From: Leishmania infantum JPCM5
Lineage: Eukaryota > Euglenozoa > Kinetoplastea > Trypanosomatida > Trypanosomatidae
Direction: 5' to 3'
DNA: 64,000 bases
Assembly (NCBI RefSeq): GCF_000002875.2
Contig: NC_009413.2
Location: 5,001-69,000 of the forward strand
Positions 1 to 10,348 of this stretch are shown piece after piece (the stretch's first letter is position 1; each line of letters opens with the position of its first letter). The position numbers were made by a program, and so were the translations under genes. The notes beneath the pieces are model-generated. The model did not search any database, was not told where the DNA came from, and saw nothing but the letters and a program-made list of their open reading frames with translations.

Positions 1-337
1 TCCAGTAGTGCGCAAATCGATCCTGCGAGAGGTTCGTATTGAGTTCGTTGAGGTCAAGTCCGGCGCTGAAGACACCGGGGTTCTTGGATGTGAGGATAAT
101 ACCGCTGCACTTGGACTTGTCTGGGTCGCACAGGTCGCTAAGCTTGTTCAGGAACGCTGAAATGAACTTGGGCGTCAGAACGTTGGCGCGCCCGCTGTTC
201 ATCTCGAGAAGCACTACGTTGTCAATTGGCGACTCACGCACAATGATGAGATCGCTGGTATCTGGCACGCTTGCTACCGTCGAGCATGCACGCGACCTCG
301 GCGGCGGCGCGCAGCAGGAAGCACGAAAACACCTCAT
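1..337 (-). CDS. Mitochondrial 3,2-trans-enoyl-CoA isomerase, 5' part (runs off the left edge)
   Basis: The first 112 codons are present. The protein begins with an arginine- and cysteine-rich leader (MRCFRASCCAPPPRSRACST), typical of a mitochondrial import sequence. The mature part has the start of a crotonase fold: a beta strand reading IDNVVLLEMN, the substrate-pocket region NVLTPKFISAF, and GIILTSKNPGVFSAGLDL, whose FSAGLDL is the oxyanion-hole loop of enoyl-CoA isomerases. The family moves a 3-cis/trans double bond to the 2-trans position so that unsaturated fatty acids can enter beta-oxidation in the mitochondrion. The ATG at 337 is chosen because an in-frame TAA lies three codons upstream and a good splice acceptor lies 43 nt upstream. 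The catalytic C-terminal part is outside the window, so hydratase and isomerase are separated only by overall resemblance. It has its own long upstream spacer and no link to neighbouring pathways. Confidence 0.88.
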   Translation of the reverse strand, partial: MRCFRASCCAPPPRSRACSTVASVPDTSDLIIVRESPIDNVVLLEMNSGRANVLTPKFISAFLNKLSDLCDPDKSKCSGIILTSKNPGVFSAGLDLNELNTNLSQDRFAHYW

Positions 338-2602
338 GCTCGTTTAGTGAAACCCGGCAACGGCACACCGCAGGCAAGTTCTGCGAACAAAGGGGATGCG
401 AAGCGCACAGAGTGGGCAGAGAGTGGGGAGGAGACGAGAAGGGAAGACATCGGATGATCTCCATGTGAAGGTGTAGGAAAGACAGGACAACGTTGGCGTC
501 GGTATGAGAGCTCAGGATGCGGACAAATGCTCCCACGTGCAACTCATAGTTTTGCGACAGTCTTGATTCAGCAGTGTGTTACGATTTTTTCCTTTGTGGG
601 AGGAGAGGGAGCTTGAGGCTGCCTTGCTCGTAACACAATGTGCAGGCGTGGAACTGTGAGGAAAAATGATTCCACAGACGCACGTGTACTATCCACGGCG
701 CATACGGGAGTACAACTGGTGTCAGAGCGGCCTCACGCTGTCTGCGCGTGCGGTGTGGCGCGCACACAACGGAAGAAGAACGAGTCCAGAACAGCTGCCG
801 CCCCGTCAGTGCACCCACAGCGGATGCCGAAACTTCGCAAAGTCGCCGCTGAAGCTCACGGTGCTACGGATGTCGTAGGTACGGACCCCTCGGCGCCACG
901 GTACTGATAAGTTCGGCCGAGATCCACGCGATGCATTTCCGTCGTGGGAGGGGAGCAGCATGTATTGCGCGCCGTGACGTTGAGGGTATCAAGCACTGAA
1001 GATGCAGCGCGCTCGTGGTCCTGTGCTCCTTCGCCAGCCCTTCGCTGTGGACAGCGGTGCACATGCATCGTGGTGTAGTCCGTGCTGTAGAGCTGTCGGG
1101 CACTAAGGCGACACACCCCGATACACCGGGCGCAAAACCCCGCAGTACTTCCGTGTGACGGGCGTCGGACGCAGGGGAGTTGTGTACAGAAGCCCACACA
1201 CTAGGCGCCTTAATTGCGGCAAAGCCGCGATACAGAGTCCCATGGTGAGAGCTCAGCGGCCCAGAGCAGGGGAAGCATGCTCCATACCTCTTTTAGCGCC
1301 GTGTAGCAGCTGTCCCCCCTCCCTTCTCGTCAGCCCACGAGGCACACCGCCGGGTTGCGGAGCTCTGCTGGCGTGACCAGCTAGTGTACGTGATGGCTGC
1401 TCCGAGAGGCGTTGTCGGGGTGGATGGTGGTCGGCGGCTTTAGACCTGTGACGCGCCACCTGGACTTGGCGGCACACGATAGCACCTGGTGAACGCAGAG
1501 GCTCGTCGGCAGTCGGAGCATTTTCGCTAGTGAGATGTGGGGCACCATAACACCGATGCAGTAGGTTCTCAAGAACGCAGAGGGCAGCTGTTAGCGCATA
1601 GGTTGCCACACATCAAAGAAGATGCTACCCGGATACACCAAGAAGCTGTCCTTGCGGAACTCCTGCAGCGGTTGACTGGGCAAGGCAGAGCGCACGTTGC
1701 GTGCATCATGCTCAAAGCCTGTCTGCACAACGACTCGAGGCACTTCGTCCTCGTCGGCTAAGCTGTCCGCATCTGAGTAGGTGAAGTGGTGGCATGAAAA
1801 TCAAGCGGCCGATAACGTGCCACGCTGTCGGTTTCTCAGCTGGCCTGGTGCGCAAGGTCGACTGCGAGGATACGCTAGCAGGCTTGACCAGGGTAAAGAA
1901 GGAAAGGGTTGGAGGGCCACGGCCGTGAAGAAGCGAGGTCACGCACCGGATCATCATGGGCGCACAGCACATAACATCTAGTGCTACAACTTCACTCTTG
2001 ATGGAGCCGTGGTGTGGAGATGGGTGGCCTGTAAAGATGGGCGGTGCCGCCAAAAATAAACGAGGAAGAGTTTCGCCTCGGTGGAGTAGCCCAGAGGATA
2101 CGCCCTGTCGTCCCCTTTTCCCCTGCCTCCGCGACGCTCATACAGCTGAAACACTTCTTTGCATCTTGACCGATAGACCGCATATTCCCTCAACACCTCT
2201 GTCACATTCCACTCCTTCTTCTTGCTCCGCTGCAAGACGCTCTTCGTTTACAACCCTCCACTGATTTATCTATGCGAGAGAGCCAAGGCGGATAGGAAAA
2301 TGAATAAAAAAACACAACAGCAATAGGCCCTGTCACGCTCATGCGCACAGTTAACGCAGAAATGCTAGAGGCATGGCACCACCTTTCCCAGCAGTCTCAC
2401 CTCTGCCTACCCGAGCGGCTCCTGCTTCGTCACCAATAGGCGCACTTGTGGGGCTATGTGAATGCGCTACGTATCAGCGCCCCTACGCAGTAGTGCACAG
2501 ACATATCGTATGAGTAACGAGAAAAGCTTGACCAATACCACGTCGGCGCTTTCATTCACCCATGCACGCACACACAATACCGTCCACTGCGTCGGAACGG
2601 TC
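338..2602. other. Intergenic spacer between the enoyl-CoA isomerase and SPT16
   Basis: This 2.3 kb stretch should hold the SPT16 3' UTR and the isomerase 5' UTR. It has short open frames (up to about 118 codons) on both strands, none with recognisable protein character. The GC-rich middle (about 850-2050) looks like old repeat-derived sequence, but I could not align it convincingly with the SIDER copies elsewhere in the window. No tRNA, snRNA or other RNA gene was recognised. Confidence 0.5.
381..452 (-). promoter_or_regulatory. Predicted trans-splicing signal for the enoyl-CoA isomerase mRNA
   Basis: On the minus strand a long C/T-rich tract (about 452 down to 384) ends in GCAG at 384-381. 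The ATG follows 43 nt later. This is the usual trypanosomatid layout of polypyrimidine tract, first AG, short 5' UTR. It is inferred from sequence pattern only. Confidence 0.55.
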
Positions 2603-5600
2603 CTAGAATCGGCGAGCCGGCGGAACAGCGCCGCCGCCTGCGCGCCCAGCCATGTTCAGCGGCACCTTTGAGGGTCGCGTAGCGGGCGCGGCCGGTAGCG
2701 CAGGTGTCGCAGCACCGGCACGCTGCCGCTTACGTGGGTGGTAGTCGTCGTCGTCGCTGAAGTCCCTCTGACGGTCTTTGGCGGCTGCTCGACGCTCCAG
2801 CTCGTCCCAGCTGGCGGCGCTGGACTCGTCGCTCTCGTCGCTGCCTGACGACGGGTCACTCTCCTCGTCCTCGAGCCAGGAGCTGTCGTCGGAATCAGAG
2901 GTCTCATCGTCATCCTCGTAGTACGTCGAGTCCGAGTCGGAATCGTCGTCCTCCTCCTCTTCCTCCTCGTCGTTCGTCACGTTGTTGAGAACCGACCAGC
3001 CGTCCCCGCGTAGCCACGGGTCCCAGTCGGGGTCTTCGCGGATCTCCTTCATCGTGGCTCGCCAGTTGGGGTTCACAGTAGTCTCCATGTAGTAGAGCCG
3101 TGCACTCAGGCACCAATCCTTAATGTTTTCCAGCGAGTCGCGCGGGATCGAGTTGATGGTGATGACCGGCTTGTTGTAGTCCTTCAGGATGAGCGACATG
3201 TCGAACGTAGCGCTGCCTGGGATAATGCGCTCAAAGGAGACCACCTCGACCTCGTCGACGCTCTGTGTGAAGGCTGGGGTGTCGGTGATAGCCCAGAGGA
3301 CCTCGCGATTGCCTTTGAACATGGTCATGGAGCGAGCGTGAACGCCATCGAAGGAGAACTGGTTTGTAGGCAGCTGCGTCTTGATCTTGCTTCGCTCTTC
3401 CACGGCGTGGGCAAAGGTGATGAACTGCTTGTTTGTCTGCCGGATGCGCATCTCATCGCGCTCCTCTGCCTGGACCTCCTCTTCGAACGATCTCCGAGCA
3501 GCACTCGCGAGCTCGCTGCTCTCCATCACCTCTGCCACGAACTGAACCTCCAGCACGTTTTTGCGGTTGATCTCGATCGGCTTCTTCAGCGTAACGTGGT
3601 AAATAACGTAGATGCTCTTCACTGCAGGTTGAAAAATGACGTGCTTGATGTTTTCGAACAGCATGTCAATTGGGGTACCCCCGAGAAATGAGAAACGCAG
3701 CCCGTTCGCATGCAGCTCGAGATTGCCCACGCAGCCCTTGTTTTGACGGTTCGCGTTCGTGATCGGCGGGCGAATCTTCACTGTCGGGAGACGCAGCGGA
3801 TTGGGCGTCACTGTCAGCCTCCCGTTGGAGGCAGAGGTGAGGGAACGCTTTCGGGCAGCGTCCTCGTTCTTGATGCGTTGCTGAATGCCTTGAATAGCGA
3901 TTGCAGAGTCCGTGAACACATCCCTCGAGCTCGAGTACCCCAGCTCCTTCACGAACACCTTGGTGGGGTTCAGTTTGTAGCCCACGTTGGCCTCCTGCAT
4001 GGCATGGAATGTGACTGTCATAGTGTACTTGCCGCCCTCAGTCTTGACATCCACCCTGTTCACTGTCGACGCGTGAAAGGGCACGGCGCGGCCGCATACG
4101 GGGAGCCACACAACCTTCTTGTCCGTCTGCACAAAGATTCCACCCTTGCTCTCCGGCGGCGGCACCCGGTCCTCCGGCTTGTAAGGAGTCAGCTCGCCAA
4201 GCGACAGGCGGCCAATGTCGCATGCGCGGTACTCCTCCGTCGAGGTCTGCGTCCCTTTTTTGCCACCTGCCGCCACGAATTCTGCGTGCAGCTCGCTGAG
4301 GAGCTGCCGCAGCTCCTGCTCACGCTGCGCCTCGCGCGAGATCATCACGGTGTCGGACTGACCCTGACGAGTGATCTTGCTTAAGTCACGCCGCACCTGC
4401 TGTGCGACCTCCGTCGCGGCGGCCGTTTCATCGAGGTCTTCGTAGAGAACCTCTGCCAGTTTGCGCGCCACCTTTGTCTTGAGCTCCGCCACACCGCCGC
4501 GTATGATTACCGTGTCGGTGAGCTCCATGTCAAACGTGTCCTTACCGCCTGCGCTAGGGACAGATTCGAGCACGACGCGTATCACGAAGCTCATCCCGTC
4601 GGCGACGATCGCGGTACCCTTCTCCGAAATGGTTCCGCGTGCCTCGAGGACGAGAAGGCCCGTAGAGAAACCAAAGTTTTTCGCTAGGAGCACGGCCAGG
4701 TCAGAGTTCTGGTTCGTCGCGTACTGCATGGCGCCAGCGTACACGTCGCTCAGCCGTGCGCCAGGGACAAGGAGCTCCATGAGCTTAGCGCTCACATCGT
4801 AGGCGAACTGATACGCTTCTTTCGCGTTCGACGGTGCTGCCGACACCACCAGTAGCGTGCGGCCAAAGAAGGCGGTGTAGCCTGTGTTCTTGACGCCAAA
4901 TCGGACCACAACCACATCCCCGTGAATCGGAACATTGCACGCCGCCTTGAGGGTGTCCTCGTCCACGTTAAGCTGTGAGTTGTACGTGCCCTTGTGGAAG
5001 AGACACGGCGGCAGTCCGGTGACGAGAGAAAAATCGTCCACCGCGAGCGACTCGAGTGCCTGAATTGTGTTGGGTCGCTCCAGCTTGGCGTACAGCATCT
5101 GGCGCACATCGTAGAGAGTTTTGGGGTCTCTCTTCGACATCTCGTTCGCAATGCAGTCGCGGGCATAACGGCGAAAGACGGCGCAGCACAGCCCCGCGGC
5201 CTTCTCGACGCAACCGAGAGCGGCATCATCCTTCACAAAAAGCAGCTCACCCAGCACAGGGGCAGCCGATAGAAGCGACTCGCTGGGCACGGCTCCGCGC
5301 ACGAGCTCAGTGAAGGCTGACGCAAATGGGCCCTCCTGAATCGCAAACTCGTTAACCGGGGCACCAACCGTCTTTCCGGCGAGCAGGGCAGTGGCTCGCG
5401 CCTGTGCCGCCTCGACCCCCTCGACCACCTCGATGGTATGACCCTCGAGCTTTGTCAGCGGCGCCGCAACGCGCACGCCTGCACCGTGAAGAATGAGCGT
5501 CACATCCTCCGTGATGAGCACGGCGGTGTTGCATACCGGCTCTTTCGCCTCCAGGAGGTACTGAAGGATCGCCTGCCCACGCTGGTTATCGGGAGTGTTG

Positions 5601-5740
5601 ACGCTACGCTCGCCAAAGACACAAGCCCACGCCGAGCACTGCTTCGCCGCTGCGTCTCCACGGGCAGCAGCAGCCCGCCACTGCGCCAAAACAGCGCTAA
5701 GCCGGGACACAGAAATAGTATGGTTCGCAGAAGGCTGCAT
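2603..5740 (-). CDS. SPT16: FACT complex subunit SPT16
   Basis: A 1045-residue histone chaperone subunit that, with an HMG/Pob3 partner, loosens and rebuilds nucleosomes during transcription and replication in the nucleus. Domains in order: SPT16 N-terminal and aminopeptidase-like (creatinase fold) region from about 5 to 460, without the metal ligands of real peptidases as usual in the family; a charged linker (470-520); a middle domain of tandem PH-like folds (about 540-700) with the phrase VKIRPPITNANRQ; an Rtt106-like PH region (about 740-900) ending in NPNWRATMKEI; and an acidic tail from about 925 rich in E, D and S, closing with a short basic patch (HPRKRQR). The length matches yeast Spt16 (1035). 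The ATG at 5740 opens the frame. In trypanosomatids FACT has been linked to chromatin-level control of transcription, relevant in a genome made of long polycistronic units. Confidence 0.95.
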   Translation of the reverse strand: MQPSANHTISVSRLSAVLAQWRAAAARGDAAAKQCSAWACVFGERSVNTPDNQRGQAILQYLLEAKEPVCNTAVLITEDVTLILHGAGVRVAAPLTKLEGHTIEVVEGVEAAQARATALLAGKTVGAPVNEFAIQEGPFASAFTELVRGAVPSESLLSAAPVLGELLFVKDDAALGCVEKAAGLCCAVFRRYARDCIANEMSKRDPKTLYDVRQMLYAKLERPNTIQALESLAVDDFSLVTGLPPCLFHKGTYNSQLNVDEDTLKAACNVPIHGDVVVVRFGVKNTGYTAFFGRTLLVVSAAPSNAKEAYQFAYDVSAKLMELLVPGARLSDVYAGAMQYATNQNSDLAVLLAKNFGFSTGLLVLEARGTISEKGTAIVADGMSFVIRVVLESVPSAGGKDTFDMELTDTVIIRGGVAELKTKVARKLAEVLYEDLDETAAATEVAQQVRRDLSKITRQGQSDTVMISREAQREQELRQLLSELHAEFVAAGGKKGTQTSTEEYRACDIGRLSLGELTPYKPEDRVPPPESKGGIFVQTDKKVVWLPVCGRAVPFHASTVNRVDVKTEGGKYTMTVTFHAMQEANVGYKLNPTKVFVKELGYSSSRDVFTDSAIAIQGIQQRIKNEDAARKRSLTSASNGRLTVTPNPLRLPTVKIRPPITNANRQNKGCVGNLELHANGLRFSFLGGTPIDMLFENIKHVIFQPAVKSIYVIYHVTLKKPIEINRKNVLEVQFVAEVMESSELASAARRSFEEEVQAEERDEMRIRQTNKQFITFAHAVEERSKIKTQLPTNQFSFDGVHARSMTMFKGNREVLWAITDTPAFTQSVDEVEVVSFERIIPGSATFDMSLILKDYNKPVITINSIPRDSLENIKDWCLSARLYYMETTVNPNWRATMKEIREDPDWDPWLRGDGWSVLNNVTNDEEEEEEDDDSDSDSTYYEDDDETSDSDDSSWLEDEESDPSSGSDESDESSAASWDELERRAAAKDRQRDFSDDDDYHPRKRQRAGAATPALPAAPATRPSKVPLNMAGRAGGGAVPPARRF

Positions 5741-7055
5741 TGCATACCGGCTCGGTCAAACCCCCAGAATACCAAGAAGCAGAGCCCCTTGTTTTTATGT
5801 TTTGTACTATTACCTTTGTGCCGCTCTTTCTCTCTATGTATCCGCGGGCACGCGTGCGAACGGCCCTCTGTTGCTTGAGCGTATATGCGCGTGTCTGTGC
5901 CAGGGCGTGCCTGCGCAAGAGCGTGGAGAGATGGAATGCCTCGAACGAATGCGCCCCTCTCTGTAGCTCATACCTCTGCCGTCCGTCGTAGCAATGGCGG
6001 GTCACTCAAAGCCGAATCCGAAAGTGATCGTTGTTTGGAGGTGACTGTGTGCGTTTGCCGCTTTGTGGAGGAAAATCTGCGGCGCCGTGAGAGGGGATCC
6101 ACGTGGAAGACAAAGGGAGAGAAGAAGGGCGTGTGAGAGTGATAAGCCAACGCACTGCTCTGGCATGTGACCGCGCGTGTATGCCACAACACAGACACAC
6201 AGAAGTGAAAGGCATCGTCGGGGGCAAGAGAAGGAGGACGAGGAGGAGGAGGAAGGGGCCAACATGCGACTGCAGCCTGTGCTGCAAACCTACAGGCGCA
6301 TACGCAGGGCAGAAGGACACAGAGCGGACAGTGTATAGGACGAAGGACCCACAAACACACAAGAACGAATGGCGGTACGATTCAAGAGCTTCAAGAAAAA
6401 AAAAGGCAGCTGGTAAGAAGCCAGAGAAGGATTTATTTTAGGTGGGTGTGAGTAAACATCAGTAAACGGCGCTGTTGTTGTAACGGCTCTCACATCTTCA
6501 TGGTGCGAGCTGGTTGACGGCGTTGGCGCCGCGTGGGTGGGTGTGTGTGCTTGCTGAAAGATAACACTTGGCGCAGGTGAGCTCCGATATTTACTACTCG
6601 ATCCACTCTCTTGGCGAGCTATGAGTACCATCTTCTGTGCAACTGGAGTTGGTCTATCACCGGTGCGGTCATTGGCGCCGCGACCGACTTCGTCACTCAC
6701 TACAGTCCCACTCTGTCTCGTCCTCCTCTTTTGTTTTTCGCCGACGGGATGGCAGCAAGCAAGCCCTTGGAAAACGCAAGTATCACGCTGTGGCCGACAA
6801 GCCCCCTCAGCGGCTCAGAGGGACTGCATGTCGAAAACACTGGCAAACACACCAGCAAGCAAGCATGTGCGTGGGCAGAGATGCGACTAGCCACACAGAC
6901 AAAGTGAACAACAGTGCCCGCTCGTACACCGTCGTCTCCAGCGCATCCGTGCGCGCAAGGCGCCTTCTTTGCCTCATGATGTGGTTGACCAAAGCCACAC
7001 GAACTCGCTGGTACTCGCAAACGCCGTATCAGCAGGGCCGTAATGATCACCCGTC
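5741..7055. other. Intergenic spacer between SPT16 and uL3m
   Basis: A 1.3 kb spacer with no credible gene. On the minus strand it has two strong pyrimidine-rich runs, about 6100-6130 and 6210-6258 (GAGGAGGAGG-type on the plus strand). These are the likely polypyrimidine tracts for trans-splicing SPT16 and for coupled polyadenylation of the uL3m transcript. If they are used, the SPT16 5' UTR is about 350 nt or more. Confidence 0.5.
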
Positions 7056-8459
7056 TCACGTCTTGACGCGCTTATATTTCAGTATCTTGGCACGCCGAGC
7101 CTCCTGTTGCTTTTCGTGAGCGCGCGTTCGGACGCCCATGAGCTTGTACTTGCGTGCCTTCTGCAGGTTCTTGCGGTACTTTTTTCTGGCTTCCGTGTAC
7201 TTTTTCAAGTCGTACACCTTCTTTTTGGGCGCTGCGGTCGCCGGCTTGACACTCTTGGCGTCCTCGACGTCCGCCTGGGTCACAAGCTGAGCTGCAGCGA
7301 ACTCGTCGCGGAAGTACATGTACAGTGGAGGAGAGGTGAGCTGGCATTCGTCGGTGGCTAGTTTGCCGAGGTTCTCCTCCTCGCTAGGGACAAAGGTGGG
7401 GAAAGGTGGGGTGCCGCGGTGCTCATTCCACAGCGTGTATCCTTTCGTATTGATGGTGTCCCTAAACTTCACGTAAGTCCCGACATCGGCGTCGATGAGG
7501 GTGGGCAAGTAGATGAGCGAGTTCTTGTAGTCGATGCGCCACACCGGAACGCCATCGTAGGTTTCCGCAGAGGCGCCCGTCTGCCCTGCCATGCGATGAC
7601 CCGGGTAGATGCGCTTCTGTCCCTCTGCACCCATGCAGCCGGGGCGTCGCTGCCACTTGGAGTCTCCGAGCCAGACATAGCCACCGTCGAAGCCGTGGCG
7701 AAACATGACGCCTTGATAGCCGTAGTCGGTGTTCTGAAAGGTGATGGTCACCTCCTGACCAGGCTTGAAGTGGCGCACGTCAAGCTTTGTCCCGACCGGC
7801 GCGTACGCATCCGGCGTGACAGGAAAGCCGGCAGACACATGCTTCACAGGTACGCCCGCCGCCTTGTAAAACGCCGCGACGTGCGGCTTATGAAACTCCA
7901 CCGGCACGTTCATCGCCCCAACATAAACTTTATCTGTTCCCACATCGCCGTTACGGGTAGAGTGCTTGACAATCTGGTTGTCGGGGAACCAGAATGCGGT
8001 ACAGTCAAACTGGTTGCCCAGGTCATCGTAGTCTTTGCAGGTGAAGGCCTTGACACCTATCATCCCAAAGCGGACGCTGTAAAACATGTTGAACTCTCCA
8101 AACGGTGGCGGGTTGTCCCAGGCATAAGTGTCTTGGTAGAGCTCGGGGAATTTCGCACGTAAGCGAACAAACGCGTCGTACTTGTCCTCGCGGATCGCGT
8201 CGTACGTTGTCTGCAGCTGCTCCACCTGCCATTCGCGAGGGTTGTCGGGGATTTTCGGGTACAAGCTCATCTTGTCGCCATGGTCGAACAAGTAGGGGTA
8301 GTAGCAGTGGTACATGTCGCGGTCTTTTTCCTCCATGAGCGAAGGATAGCAACGATACCAGTCTGTCCGAACACGCCGATCGCCTGGGCCCCCGCCGCTG
8401 CGCCATCGCCGTGCCACGCAAAAGGCAGTGGCGAGCGCACGCCCACGGAAGCCGTGCAT
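7056..8459 (-). CDS. uL3m: Mitochondrial large-subunit ribosomal protein uL3m
   Basis: A 467-residue protein of the mitochondrial ribosome large subunit. The first ~20 residues (MHGFRGRALATAFCVARRWR) form a basic amphipathic import sequence. The uL3 core runs from about 130 to 310: an opening strand RFGMIGVKAF, then the family signature region near the peptidyl-transferase centre with RHGFDGGYVWLGDSKWQRRPG and YPGHRMAGQTGA (compare the HGFKGG, RRPGSIGA and GKRMAGHMG elements of bacterial L3). The protein is about twice the bacterial length. It has kinetoplastid-type extensions: an N-terminal region rich in W, Y and P, and a C-terminal lysine/arginine-rich helix (about 400-467), in keeping with the protein-rich, RNA-poor kinetoplastid mitoribosome. 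The ATG at 8459 gives the import sequence. Confidence 0.93.
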   Translation of the reverse strand: MHGFRGRALATAFCVARRWRSGGGPGDRRVRTDWYRCYPSLMEEKDRDMYHCYYPYLFDHGDKMSLYPKIPDNPREWQVEQLQTTYDAIREDKYDAFVRLRAKFPELYQDTYAWDNPPPFGEFNMFYSVRFGMIGVKAFTCKDYDDLGNQFDCTAFWFPDNQIVKHSTRNGDVGTDKVYVGAMNVPVEFHKPHVAAFYKAAGVPVKHVSAGFPVTPDAYAPVGTKLDVRHFKPGQEVTITFQNTDYGYQGVMFRHGFDGGYVWLGDSKWQRRPGCMGAEGQKRIYPGHRMAGQTGASAETYDGVPVWRIDYKNSLIYLPTLIDADVGTYVKFRDTINTKGYTLWNEHRGTPPFPTFVPSEEENLGKLATDECQLTSPPLYMYFRDEFAAAQLVTQADVEDAKSVKPATAAPKKKVYDLKKYTEARKKYRKNLQKARKYKLMGVRTRAHEKQQEARRAKILKYKRVKT

Positions 8460-9484
8460 TTTGCTTCAATACGCACACGCGCGAGCCTATCGACACGGAG
8501 AGAGATGCAATGGCACCGAACAGTGAACCGGAGACAACAAAAGTAGACCCGCGGTGACCGAAGGCGCCGTGCCGCAAGCACAGCTCAATTGTCCTCCTCC
8601 ACAACGCGACAACAAGTGTACGTCAGCCTGTGTTGATGAGCGATTGAGGTCACAAATGCTGTCAACGCACGTATGCACAATGGCAAAGTTGATTCGAAGA
8701 ACGTCTCAGCCTGTGGGGGGGAGGGAGGGGGGCCAGTTACAGAGTACGCGCAGAATGTCTCACGCGATGCCGCCGCCTAGCGGCAAGCAAGTAGCGAGTG
8801 AAGAAGTAAAAGACGTCAAGCAGCGAAGGAGAAGCGAAAAAAAAAGGAGAAACGTGAAGAGAGGCGCAGACAACAGGGCATGCGAGACATGCGGCCGCTC
8901 CAAGTGCGGTGGAAAAATGATGATGCAAAAAGCGAAACCGCAGCAGACCATACACAACACATCCCGTAGGGTGTTGCAGCGCGGCGATGAGTTCGCGTTG
9001 ACGACTCAGTTGAGCAAGTTGGACTGTTAGGGAATGCGGCTGCACTGCACACACACACACACACGCCGGCCCAGTAAGAAAAGAACGAGTGAAGAAAACG
9101 CACCGAAGAGCGGGTGCGCCTCAACTGAAGCCCATCGCTCTCTCCACGCCGCCTGCCATGTTGTTCTCTGTATCACGGGGAATAGACTCCATTCAATGCG
9201 CTTGTGTGGACAAGTGTGTGAATGCTCAACGGCTGCGCTGCTACAGGCAGTAGGGCACATAGCGGCATGCAAGACGTGGAAGTTGCCAAAAGAATGTGCT
9301 ACTCAACCGTGTTTCAGCACTGGTGTGCTTTTTATGAAGATACCAAAGAGCACACCGTAGCCCACCTGCAAGCACCACCAAGACACTGCACAGCCCTATA
9401 AAGACACACATATCCGCCGGTAAAGAGGGAGAGAGAGAGCAGCACACACGAGCATACAGCCAGCGTTGTGGAAGAGCGGCGGCG
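8460..9484. other. Intergenic spacer between uL3m and the 287-residue protein
   Basis: About 1 kb without a credible gene. Apart from the uL3m splice signal it contains a short (CA)n run at 9048-9064 and a purine-rich plus strand. This should be the 3' UTR of the 287-residue gene. Confidence 0.5.
8711..8733 (-). promoter_or_regulatory. Predicted trans-splicing acceptor for uL3m
   Basis: On the minus strand an almost pure C/T tract ends in CACAG, with the AG at 8712-8711. It is the most canonical polypyrimidine/AG signal in the window and would give a 5' UTR of about 250 nt before the ATG at 8459. Confidence 0.6.
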
Positions 9485-10348
9485 TTACTCTATCGACTTC
9501 CGCAACGGGTCGTACCTCTGTGTCAACTCCATCATGCGATGCTCAATTTTTTCCCGAAAAGCGTGCTGCGGCTCCATGAGTGTGAACAGATAGCGAAGTG
9601 TTGCGTGGTCTCGGTAGAAACGCGTATTCAGTACCGCCGACTCCGGAATGTCTGCACGAAGCTGCTGCACCTCGAACGGTGCGTGCTTGAACCAGCGATG
9701 AGGAAACGACCGCCAGGTGGCGCGTTCCAGGGGCCGGCGGTACCGATGAACGCCGTCTGTTCGCAAGTCGCGGTGACCCTTGCCGGCGCTCTTGACAAGG
9801 CGATCCAGCACAGGCTGGGTGAGTAGCAACAACAGCTTGTCACACCATTGCAGGTAAAGCCGGTGGGCGTCCTGGAAGTCCTTGCGAGTGCGGTAATTGT
9901 TGCGGCGGCGCAGACTGCGGTCGCCGTGGCCGTGCAGAAGGCGACGGTACTGCTCAGGCTTAGGCTCACGAAAGGCTCGTTGGACGCGACGCTCAAAAAG
10001 TGACTTGTTGGCCTCCGGGTCCGTGCAGCGAAGATGAGCAATCAAGGCATAGCACAGGTCATGCAGTTCCTGCGACGCAGCCTCCAGCTCGTCAAAGTCA
10101 TCCTCATCCAGGGTAGCTTGTTCCTCCTCTGTTTCGCGCACCTCTGTTGACAGAGTAAAGGCATCGTCTCTGCGGCGGTAGTCGTCGGAGCCTTGGTGCC
10201 CCTCCATGTCGGGCGGCAGCGATGCTGAAGAGGCGCAGCGGAAAGGATAGCAACGCCGCAGCGGTACAGCACCTGCACCCCGACGGAGCGCCTGTCCCGC
10301 CGTGCGAGCCGCCACCTGTGTCCGATATCGCTGCATAACAGCTAACAT
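9485..10348 (-). CDS. Conserved-looking protein of unknown function, predicted mitochondrial
   Basis: A 287-residue protein that I do not recognise. The first ~40 residues are rich in R, A and Q with almost no acidic residues (MLAVMQRYRTQVAARTAGQA), a good mitochondrial import sequence. An acidic stretch follows (about 65-95), then a basic helical region with many R, H and Y (about 110-280), for instance RRRNNYRTRKDF and FPHRWFKH. There is no membrane segment and no catalytic motif I can name. Small, basic, imported proteins of this kind in kinetoplastids are often mitoribosome or RNA-editing accessory factors; that is inference only. A second in-frame ATG at 10336 would shorten it by four residues and keep the import signal. 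The frame is clearly coding in style: long, with strong third-position GC. Confidence 0.7.
   Translation of the reverse strand: MLAVMQRYRTQVAARTAGQALRRGAGAVPLRRCYPFRCASSASLPPDMEGHQGSDDYRRRDDAFTLSTEVRETEEEQATLDEDDFDELEAASQELHDLCYALIAHLRCTDPEANKSLFERRVQRAFREPKPEQYRRLLHGHGDRSLRRRNNYRTRKDFQDAHRLYLQWCDKLLLLLTQPVLDRLVKSAGKGHRDLRTDGVHRYRRPLERATWRSFPHRWFKHAPFEVQQLRADIPESAVLNTRFYRDHATLRYLFTLMEPQHAFREKIEHRMMELTQRYDPLRKSIE

Noticed and set aside
7419..8162. Plus-strand frame of 247 codons
   Set aside because: It is the antisense shadow of uL3m, which has clear family motifs.
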